Source: Euryarchaeota archaeon UBA443 (GTDB taxonomy: Archaea > Thermoplasmatota > Poseidoniia > Poseidoniales > Poseidoniaceae). From it: 15,614 nt of DNA. A program made the translations under genes and the position numbers. Below, in pieces: positions 6,711-15,200 of the stretch. The notes under the pieces are model-generated. The model was not told the DNA's origin, ran no database searches, and was given only the letters and a program-made list of their open reading frames with translations. The stretch covers positions 1 through 15,614 of the forward strand of contig DAKS01000043.1 in assembly GCA_002499195.1 (NCBI GenBank). The letters are read 5' to 3'. The first letter of the stretch is position 1. The number at the start of each line of letters is the position of its first letter.

Positions 6711-7091
6711 ATGGCACAATGGCATGGAATTTCCAAGAGAAAACCGAGTGGTGGACGACGCGTACAAGCACGTGGCAAGCGTTCTACTGAAATCTCAACC
6801 GAGAAACAATTCGCTCTCGTTGGTGAAGCCCGACGTAAGGTCTACCGCAAGTCCGGTGGTAACTCCATGGTTCGTGTCATGGCTGCCAACAAGGTCTCGG
6901 TAAACAATCCAAAGACCGGTAAGACCGTCAACGCTGACATCGTCAACGTGATCGAGAACGAATCCGATCCAAACTACGTTCGACGAAACATCCTCGTCAA
7001 GGGCGCAATTATCGAAACCAGTGAAGGCAACGTCAAGATTACTTCCCGACCTGGTAAGGATGGCGTCATCAACGGCGTTCTCCTCGAGTGA
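6711..7091 (+). CDS. rps8e: 30S ribosomal protein S8e
   Basis: A 126-residue protein, the usual length for archaeal S8e. The whole sequence fits the family: WHGISKRKPSGGRRVQARGK at the N-terminus, the RKVYRKSGGNSMVRVM stretch, NPKTGKTVNADIVNVIEN, NPNYVRR-type NYVRRNILVKGAIIET, and ITSRPGKDGVINGVLLE at the end. S8e is a small-subunit protein found in archaea and eukaryotes but not bacteria, so it is strong evidence for an archaeal source. The ATG at 6711 is preferred over in-frame ATGs at 6687 and 6693 because an AAGGAGA site precedes it and the family begins here. SRP19 follows after 57 bases on the same strand. Confidence 0.97.
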   Translation: MAQWHGISKRKPSGGRRVQARGKRSTEISTEKQFALVGEARRKVYRKSGGNSMVRVMAANKVSVNNPKTGKTVNADIVNVIENESDPNYVRRNILVKGAIIETSEGNVKITSRPGKDGVINGVLLE

Positions 7092-7137
7092 ACATCACCA
7101 TCGTTGGGTTGATACCTCTCGACCTTGAGGCAAATCT

Positions 7138-7144
7138 GAGGCGA
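7138..7144 (+). promoter_or_regulatory. Shine-Dalgarno-like site GAGGCGA for SRP19
   Basis: GAGGCGA lies four bases before the ATG at 7149, differing at one base from the GAGGTGA motif used at 2334 and 8153 with the same spacing. It supports 7149 as the SRP19 start. Confidence 0.6.
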
Positions 7145-7148
7145 GACG

Positions 7149-7601
7149 ATGGAACACAATCCAGACCGTATCTGTGTATGGCCTGGATATTTCAATGCCA
7201 AAACATCTCGACGCGGGGGGCGTCGAGTTCCACGCGACTCATCCGTTCTCAAGCCTGACCTCGAAGGCTTGTATCTCGCAGCTCGTAAGGCCGGTCTCAA
7301 GAAAATCAAGCGTGAGGAAGGCACATCACATCCTCAACGACCCTATGGCAAAGAAGGTCGTCTTTGGGTCAGCAGTTCAGGAGCTAAGCAATCCATTGGT
7401 GCCAATTCCAAAGAAGAAGTTCTCCAACTTATTGGTGGAACGTGGCGTCAAATGCAAAAGGATCGCAAGGCTGCAGAAAAGGAACAACAAGCCGCAGGAC
7501 CACGAACAGGTGACCGACGAGCACGTTCACAACGCAAGTCTGGAAAACGCCAACAAGGTGGCCAGCGTAAGAGTTTCAAGAAGCGTGGTTTCAAGAAATA
7601 A
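7149..7601 (+). CDS. srp19: Signal recognition particle 19 kDa protein
   Basis: A 150-residue protein. Residues about 8-100 match archaeal SRP19: VWPGYFNAKTSRRGGRRVP near the start, the VLKPDLEGLYLAARKAGL helix, a basic KKIKREEGTSHPQRPYGKEG stretch, and RLWV. SRP19 binds the tips of SRP RNA helices 6 and 8 and prepares the RNA for SRP54, enabling membrane targeting of proteins. Residues 101-150 form a Lys/Arg/Gln-rich tail (QRKSGKRQQGGQRKSFKKRG) that makes the protein longer than many archaeal homologues of roughly 90-105 residues. The tail is probably disordered and RNA-binding. The gene lies downstream of S8e and likely shares its transcript. Confidence 0.92.
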   Translation: MEHNPDRICVWPGYFNAKTSRRGGRRVPRDSSVLKPDLEGLYLAARKAGLKKIKREEGTSHPQRPYGKEGRLWVSSSGAKQSIGANSKEEVLQLIGGTWRQMQKDRKAAEKEQQAAGPRTGDRRARSQRKSGKRQQGGQRKSFKKRGFKK

Positions 7602-7641
7602 CCCAATAGCATTAAGACGGACCAAGTAGATATTACTCTAT

Positions 7642-8154
7642 ATGGAACCAGCATCAATCGCAATTCCTGCAGCAGTTAATGGAATGAAGGTGTTAATTTC
7701 TGCCTATGAAGGCTATGAGCAAACACGCGTACGTCGAACCGATCGTGCAGTTCGAGAAGATGTTCGACGGCGCATTCACCAAGTACATCGACAAGTCGAG
7801 AGATGGATGATTCGAGCCTATACAAACGGCGAGAAATACGAAATGAATAGGATTCAATACATTTTGCATAACTTGAAAGCATTCGCAGAAGATGCCCAGT
7901 TTGCCATCGCTGGCGAAAGCCGACCAAAACACGACGGTATACGTCGAATGACACGTAAAATCCACAAGAAACTCATCGAACACGATCGAGAAACCATCGC
8001 CATGCTCGAACACGCTTCACAGCATCTCAATGCCACCATGGCTGCCTATGATGAAACCAGAAGCATCGATCTTGACATCATCGATGGCGTGCTTGACAAA
8101 GCACGCCGTCACTTTGCTGAACGCAATCGTCTGCTTGATGACCTGAGAAACTGA
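7642..8154 (+). CDS. Helical basic protein of unknown function, coupled to SPFH gene
   Basis: A 170-residue protein that I do not assign to a family. A short hydrophobic, small-residue N-terminal stretch (PASIAIPAAVNGMKVLISAY) may be an amphipathic helix, but it is too weak for a clear membrane segment. The rest is predicted almost wholly helical and rich in Arg, Glu and His, with heptad-like spacing (VREDVRRRIHQVHRQVERW, IRRMTRKIHKKLIEHDRETI, ARRHFAERNRLLDDLRN). It could be a coiled-coil partner or regulator. Its TGA stop overlaps the GAGGTGA ribosome site of the next gene, so the two are very probably translated together. The 40-base gap from SRP19 includes a weak AT-rich stretch (CATTAAGA near 7610) about 25-33 bases before the ATG. 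Confidence 0.75.
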   Translation: MEPASIAIPAAVNGMKVLISAYEGYEQTRVRRTDRAVREDVRRRIHQVHRQVERWMIRAYTNGEKYEMNRIQYILHNLKAFAEDAQFAIAGESRPKHDGIRRMTRKIHKKLIEHDRETIAMLEHASQHLNATMAAYDETRSIDLDIIDGVLDKARRHFAERNRLLDDLRN

Positions 8155-8159
8155 GGTGA
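8153..8159 (+). promoter_or_regulatory. Shine-Dalgarno site GAGGTGA overlapping upstream stop
   Basis: GAGGTGA begins inside the TGA stop (8152-8154) of the helical protein gene and ends four bases before the ATG at 8164. A ribosome finishing the first gene would sit on the start site of the second, which indicates translational coupling. Confidence 0.75.
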
Positions 8160-8163
8160 AACA

Positions 8164-9198
8164 ATGAGAAGAAACACATACCGCTGGAGAACCAATCCGG
8201 ACCAAATCGCTCGATTTGTCCATGATAAAGACCTACCAAGAAACACACCAATCTTACTTCGTCCTAACGAAGTATGTGTTGTTTTAGAAAACGGACGTAT
8301 TGCTGGAATCGTTACACAACAAGTGATGCGAGCCAATCCAACCACCTCCATGCTTCGACGCATGTTTGGAGGAAAGCGACAACGTTCCTACCTGTTCGCC
8401 TTCCTTGGACCGTACACGGTCAATCTCCCGTTTGCCTCCAAATCAAGCGATCATCAAACGCTTCGAGGTCAAGCCACAGTACGTCTCTATGCAACACGCG
8501 AACAGATCGCTCGTATCATCCAACTTCCAGCCAATGGCATGATGGAGATTCGTGTTCAAGATCTGCAAAACATGCTTCTTGCAGAAGTCCAAGCCTACAT
8601 GGCTCGAACCATTCAGAAGTATTCCAACGATGATCTCGTCCAAGAAGCGGCCAACGAAGATACCAACATCGGCCTTTCACTCGCTCTTCGACGTACGGTT
8701 GAATCGTTCGGAATGAGCATCGATCACACCTTCATCACCTGGAAACAATCGGACAAGGTTCGACTTGAAGCTGAACGTGAACACGTCAACAACATGGCCG
8801 AACATGCATCCATTCAAGCCGAGCGAGAACAGATTCACTTTGATGCACAACTGGCTACCCAACAGCGTCGAGCCGATTATACGGCTCGTTCGCAAATGGC
8901 AGGAATAGCAGCCACCGAACGAGCCAAGGCCGAGCCACGCATCGCCCAAATCAAGGCGGAAGGCTCCATTGCAGAAGCAGAATGGGCTAACAATCATCGT
9001 AACCAAGCCCATGAAGCCGAACTCGCTCGTAACAAAGCCATGTCCAAAGCTGAAGTTCTCGATATCCTTAGAAGCAAGGAATTGGATCTACGCGAACGCA
9101 AGCAGCAACACGATTTGGGCATGGCCATGGCCATGTTTGAATCGGTCCAAGAAAAGAAGCGAAAGCGTCGTCAACAAAAAATAGATTCCGGAGAATAA
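8164..9198 (+). CDS. Probable SPFH/band-7 (YdjI-like) protein with coiled-coil C-terminus
   Basis: A 344-residue protein. Residues about 30-190 resemble SPFH (stomatin/prohibitin/flotillin) proteins of the soluble YdjI-like kind: LLRPNEVCVVLENGRIAGIV, then AFLGPYTVNLPF, a strand pair ending RGQATVRLYATREQIARII, and a helix carrying EVQAYMARTIQKY. Residues about 195-335 are a long, highly charged Ala/Glu/Arg-rich helix typical of the coiled coil that follows SPFH domains (ERAKAEPRIAQIKAEGSIAE and similar), with a KKRKRRQQK cluster near the end. There is no N-terminal membrane segment or hydrophobic hairpin, so it is probably soluble or peripherally bound. SPFH proteins form ring-shaped assemblies that scaffold membranes or partner enzymes. 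The family call rests on motif shape and not on a profile search. It is coupled to the helical protein gene in front. Confidence 0.65.
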   Translation: MRRNTYRWRTNPDQIARFVHDKDLPRNTPILLRPNEVCVVLENGRIAGIVTQQVMRANPTTSMLRRMFGGKRQRSYLFAFLGPYTVNLPFASKSSDHQTLRGQATVRLYATREQIARIIQLPANGMMEIRVQDLQNMLLAEVQAYMARTIQKYSNDDLVQEAANEDTNIGLSLALRRTVESFGMSIDHTFITWKQSDKVRLEAEREHVNNMAEHASIQAEREQIHFDAQLATQQRRADYTARSQMAGIAATERAKAEPRIAQIKAEGSIAEAEWANNHRNQAHEAELARNKAMSKAEVLDILRSKELDLRERKQQHDLGMAMAMFESVQEKKRKRRQQKIDSGE

Positions 9199-9208
9199 AT
9201 TTCAGTCC

Positions 9209-9237
9209 ATTTTCAACCCTATTCCTAAAGGGAAAAT
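9209..9237 (+). terminator. Imperfect hairpin after the SPFH gene, possible terminator
   Basis: ATTTT (9209-9213) pairs with AAAAT (9233-9237) and CCCT (9217-9220) with AGGG (9229-9232), leaving a three-base bulge and an eight-base loop. It lies eleven bases after the SPFH stop. Archaeal termination depends mainly on T-runs, and only the short TTTT is present, so this could equally be an operator or chance. Confidence 0.25.
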
Positions 9238-9238
9238 C

Positions 9239-9247
9239 AATAACATA
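9239..9247 (+). promoter_or_regulatory. TATA-like element before the giant surface protein gene
   Basis: AATAACATA at 9239-9247 lies 21-29 bases before the ATG at 9268, and no Shine-Dalgarno site is present. The spacing fits a leaderless transcript starting at or next to that ATG, which is one reason for choosing 9268 over the in-frame ATG at 9292. Confidence 0.35.
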
Positions 9248-9267
9248 GGCCATACGCAGTCCTGAAC

Positions 9268-12200
9268 ATGGCCAGCGCACGCTATGCAAACATGAACAAA
9301 TCATTGTTGTTGATAACACTCATGATACTGATGACGCAAGTCGGATATCTTGAGAATCTCAATACGTGGGAGAATGGCGAAGAATCCCTCAGCGAAAATA
9401 TTGAAGTCCTTGAAACATCGGCAAGTACATCAATCGTCTACGGAAACAATTCGCAGTGGGCACCATCTGGTTCATTAGAAACATATGGTTTCTCTGGATC
9501 TGCTGATATAATTGCGACAAGTGACGATGTAATTTTACTCAAAGGTAAAAATGGTAAAGATAGTCGTACTTATTGTATAATTGCCTACAATTACGTCAAC
9601 AAAACCTCTTGGCAGCCAAATATTGTAGGCACATCGCAATGCCCGGGTCAAAATTCTGCCTGGAAGTTCATTGGCATCATTGATGGAGTGACATTGGTGA
9701 GGTATGATTCAGGAAGCTCGACCTCTGGAAGTCAAGCAATTTTTGGCTACAACCCAAGTAACGATACGTTCTATTCAATAGCAAGCCTTCCAAGCACAGG
9801 GGCTTCTGTAGGTAGTGCTGCAATGATTGGTAGAAATGTCTACATGGGCACATCACACTCAGATGTGACCATTTTCAATTATGATAATCAAACCATTTGG
9901 GACCTTACAAATCTTAATTGTGGCTACTCTTTTCATTCCAGTTACTTTGGTGCCGTAGGGGATAAAATTTTCTCAAAGTGTGGTAACTGGTTAGGTATTT
10001 TTGATCCGGTTACACAATCACTATCTATTCCAAGCGATCTGACTTCGGTTTATGTTAATTCTACGATTGATACCGCTCGTTCTGTTGTATTAGGTGATCA
10101 ATTATTGTTTTTAGGTGATGATGGAGTTCACGGCAAGGAGTTATGGGTCTATGATGCCAGTAATGATTCTGGATGGATGGCTGCAGATATTGCAGTAGGT
10201 TCGGATTCAGCATGGTTATCGTATGGATACCTAAATCCGATGCGTTCAGGAACAAAAGTTCTGTTTGAGGCTACAGACCATTTCGGTGACAATGATCTTT
10301 GGTGGTATGACAGCATTAACGCCTCAGTTTGGCGTGCAACAAATTTCTCAGATCCTAATATCGATTTTCACGGACATTCACATAATTCTTATGGCGAGTT
10401 AGCCAATGGCGTAATCGCCATAGGTCACAGAAATCTAGATAATCAACCATCGAGTTATTATTCATACTACATTTCATTTTACAACCCAAATAATGGTACA
10501 GTTTGGCAAGAATCAGGCTTGTATCAATCAATGGAGTCAAACTCCTATGCTCTAAACAACAATGGTCAGATTAAACTCCGTGCAGTATATGGTAACAATA
10601 TCATCGGAACTGCACATGCTAATACAGGCAATCCTGTTGGTCATTATGTCAAAGTCTTCGCTTATGATATTACAAATCAAACTCTCCAGTTTTCAGCAAA
10701 TTTAGGTGAAGCTCAATATTCTCATAATGATATTGTCCACACCAACATGGTGACGTTTGGCGATCACATCTTGTATGGCTTGGCCTGCGGTAATAATATT
10801 GCAAATTCTTGTCCTACTATTGGCGGGGGACGGCAAGCCGCAGCCGCTTGGTCGCCAGGTGCTATCGCAGTCAATGATGCATGGAATATTTCCGCAGGCG
10901 ACCGTCTTGACGGCCCAATTTCGGGTGGTGACGGGCGTTTCTACAGTTCTGGAGTTGGAATGCAAAACATGACAGCAAGCGGTGATGGCGCAAATATTTT
11001 GATTGGCGATTCGATGACAGACATCACGTTTGAGTACGATGCTGCCGTTGCTAATCCACAGCTTCTTGCCAAAAACCTCGGAATTGGCGACAAACTGTCC
11101 TGTGGACTACTAGAGAACGGTTCTGTTGCTTGTTGGGGCGATAATTTGTTTGGGCAATTAGGGTTGGAATCGAGTGGGACATTATCTTCTTCGTCTCCCA
11201 TACTCACCGCTTCAATGCCTGGAAATCAAAAAGCCGTTGCTCTTGATACAAGCAGATTGATTGGTTGTGTAGTACTTACTAACGGCTCAGTTGCTTGCTG
11301 GGGCTGGACCTGGGGCTATGGGGAAATGGGCGATGGTAGTACAACAACAGGTGCAAGAACTCCGGTGTTGACTGAGTCTTTTGGTGTCAATCGCTACGCT
11401 GTTGACGTTTCTACGACCGATCAAGGCGCATGCGTTCTTCTTGACAACAGTAGTGTATCCTGCTGGGGTTATGGCTCCAAAGGAACCATTGGCGACGGAC
11501 AAAACTCAGATCGCTCTTCTCCTACGCCCACGGCTTCAATGCCTGGAAATCAAAAAGTCGTATCATTAACAAGTGGATACACACATCATTGCGCTCTCTT
11601 GGAAGATGGAACGGTCGCTTGTTGGGGCCGCAACAACCAAGGCCAACTTGGCGATAATTCCACCACAAACCGAAACACACCAACACTAACGAACCCACTT
11701 GGCGCATCAGCCATCGCTATCGAAAGCGATCATGGCCATACCTGCGCTCTTTTGATTACCGGATCGGTGGTTTGCTGGGGAGATAATTCAGATGGACAAA
11801 TCGGAAATGGAACGAGCGGAGGGAACGTCTTGGTTCCAACACCTGTGAGCAGCATCACCGGGACGGCTGTTTCAATTAGCACTTCAAGTAGTGCAACGTG
11901 TGCCCTACTGGATAACAATTCTGTGACCTGTTGGGGCGCCAATTCCGTCGGGCAAATTGGAAATGGAACCACATCATCTGGGACTATACCAGACTACACA
12001 TCTTCCTTTGCCACGAATCAAATCAAGTTGATGCTTGACGGAGGTGGCGATGTGAGCTGTAGTTTGGTGGATAATGGTTCGATTTATTGCTGGGGTCGAA
12101 ACAATGACGGCCAAATCGGTGACGGAACCACCGCTCATGCAACCACCCCAACATGGGTGGATACGTCGTACAAATTCTTGACTACGAGGATGAAAGACGT

Positions 12201-15200
12201 CATTTCAGCATCGAGCTGCAGCGTTTCGCCTGCTTTGCCAACAGGTTTAGGAATTGATAGCAGCACGTGCACCATCAGCGGTACACCCACTAGTGCAGTA
12301 GATAACAGAACTTACACCGTGATTGCAACCATAGACGGAATTTCTTTCCAAACCTCGGTTTGGCTCTCAACCGCATACAAACAATTGACTTCAAGCGTTG
12401 ACGGTTCTGAACTCCATGTTGGAGCAGCAATGGAGGAAATCACGTTTGAATCCGAATCATTTGCGAGTTCGGATTCATTGTCTCTTGGGATGCAACGAAC
12501 TTGTGCCATAATCGACAATGGTTCAATGAAGTGTTGGGGTAATTACGCTAACGGTGGGTTAGGAAATGGCCTTGGCAGTGGTAGTGATTACGTTGGCGAT
12601 AGTGCAAATGAAATGGGAGACAATTTACCTGTGACAAATTTAGGAACAGGGAGAACAGCAACCCTTCTTGCATCATCTATCGATCTGACTCATTCATGTG
12701 CCATTCTCGACAATGGTTCGGTTAAGTGCTGGGGGGATAACTTCTATGGACAATTGGGCATTGGTAACACAAATACCATCGGTGACGATATCAATGAAAT
12801 GGGAGATAATTTGACTGCAGTTGATTTGGGTTCAGGGCGTACAGCCATCGATTTGGGCCTTGGAATGTATTCTAGTTGCGCAGTATTAGATAATGGCTCT
12901 GTAAAGTGTTGGGGAGCTAACACCTATGGGCAACTAGGTATCGGTAACACAAATACCATCGGTGACGATATCAATGAAATGGGAGATAATTTGACTGCAG
13001 TTGATTTGGGTACGGGGAGAACCGCCACACAGATTGCATCAGGTCGGGCGCATGTTTGTGTAATCCTGGACAATGGAGCGGTCAAGTGTTGGGGTACAAA
13101 TGGTCACGGAAACCTTGGAATTGGAAACACAACAACTATCGGTAACATTCCAAACGAGATGGGTGATAATTTGCTTGCAGTCGATTTAGGGACTGGTAGA
13201 ACAGCAATACAAATCGAATCTGCAAATGCACACACATGCGCAATTCTCGACAATGGGGATCTCAAGTGTTGGGGTTTTAATGACTACGGCAATCTTGGCT
13301 TGGAAAATACCACTCGAATGGGTGATGATGCAAATGAAACAGGTGATTACCTTAATGCAGTTGATCTGGGAACAGGACGTACTGCAGTTGATTTGACTGT
13401 ACTTATCCAGTCTACTTGCGCACTTCTCGATAATGGAGAAATCAAGTGTTGGGGCAGAAATCAACATGGCCAGCTTGGAATTGGAAATACGACAAGCATC
13501 GGGGGTGATTCAAACGAGATGGGTGATTCTTTGATGGCCGTTAATCTTGGAACAAATGTAAATGCTATCGCTCTTGCAGGTGGTTTTTCGCACGTTTGTG
13601 CTATTCTCAACAATGACTCTCTAAAGTGCTGGGGTTCTAACGGATACGGTATGCTTGGACTTGGCGATGGCTTGAATAGAGGAGACTCTCCAAATCAGAT
13701 GGGAGACAGTTTGCTTACAGTTGATCTTGGAACAGATGTTCTAATGAAAACCATGAGTTATAGCTCCTGCACAGCCTCTCCTTCTTTACCAACCGGTGTG
13801 AACATCGACAGTAGTACGTGTACGATCAGTGGTACGCCAAGCATTGAATCGACCAACCAAACCTATGCAATTACCGCGGTAAAGAATGGCGCATATTATC
13901 AAGCAACTCTTTGGCTTTCAGCATCCTACCTCGAACTCACACCGAGCGTCGAAGGTGCAGATCTCATCATCGATGAGGCCATGACCAACATCACCTTCCA
14001 ATACAATTCCAGCCAAGCAAGTATGCCAGTAGGAGTGCCGGTTGGGATTTTATCCGGTTGTGGATATGAATACATTAGCCATGTTATGGATTCAAACGAC
14101 CATCATCATTTGGCTCACTATGATGCATGTTACAGGGGCGGTACCACACCTTCGGGAATCCATTATTCGACAAATTCCGGCGGTTCTTGGACGACAACTC
14201 TGATTGATTCAGGACCATATGGGATGGGATACGCCAAAGCCATTGCCGTTGATTCAAATGATAATCCACACATCGCATATGGAATTGATAATCTGTACTA
14301 CACGACGCTATCGAATGGAGTCTGGTCTTCTCCGATTGTATTGGATCAGACCGTTGGCCGAGAAATCTCTATGGTCATCGATTCGTCAGACAACATCCAT
14401 ATTGCCTCAAATAAGTTCATTACTGGCGGAGACCTAAATTACACTTCATACGTTTCAGGAACCTGGTCAACCGAAACAGTGGCGTCCGCCTCGTCCCTGT
14501 ATCCAGGACCTACCGCCATAGCCGTAGATTCAGCAGGTGATGTGTACATAGCAATGATACAAGAAGCAACGTCCCAGGGTAACACAAATTATCTCTCCGT
14601 GTACAACAACTCGGGCGGTTCTTGGTCCAGCGACTTCATCGACTCTGGTGCCCTAGGTGACTACAGTATCGATCTTGCTATCGATTCAAATGATGTCACG
14701 CATCTTTACTACAGGAAAGGAAGTGGACACGTCATCAAAAACGATGCTAGTGGTTCTTGGTCCAGTGACCTCTATACATTAACTGGATCAGTTTCAACGT
14801 CCATGGGAGATATGGTTGTAGAATCCGATGGTACAGTTCACCTCGTAGCCAAACATGGTACGAACAGCGCTCAGTTCCAATATGCAACCAACAAGAGTGG
14901 CTCATGGGTCAATCAAGCGATTGCAAATAGCTCAGGATTCGTCCATCCCACTTACAACGCGCTTGCCTTGAATTCCCAAGGCGATATGCATTATTTCTTC
15001 AGAGCAGGTAGCTCGGGACAGACTGGTGTCCTGTACCACTTGGTAGAAAGTGGTGCATCTACCGTGGGTAGCGGCGGTTCAGGCAGCGGCTCTTCGAGTA
15101 CGTCTGCCTTTGCTTATGCGAATAACAAGATGGATGCTGGAGGTCACCACACCTGCGCCATCCTTGACAACGGCGACCTGAAGTGTTGGGGACGGGGTGG

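Larger units (their letters stand above)
12480..13740 (+). repeat. RCC1-type block 2, seven blades with exact 180-base period
   Basis: Seven C-x9-C-W-G units with first cysteine codons at 12502, 12697, 12877, 13057, 13237, 13417 and 13597. After the first interval of 195 bases, five successive intervals are exactly 180 bases (60 residues). Units share an extra loop (N-T-x-x-I-G-x-x-x-N-E-M-G-D-x-L) and a VDLGTGRTA strand absent from block 1, so this block expanded by its own tandem duplication. Confidence 0.9.

Noticed and set aside
7174..7629. A 151-codon plus-strand frame overlapping SRP19 in another register.
   Set aside because: SRP19 is clearly supported by family motifs over the same bases; the overlapping frame has no recognisable motif or ribosome site.
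12480..13740. Regular 180-base repeats resembling a satellite or CRISPR-like array.
   Set aside because: The repeats are in frame, encode RCC1 blades and vary mostly at synonymous or loop positions; there are no unique spacers between short identical repeats.
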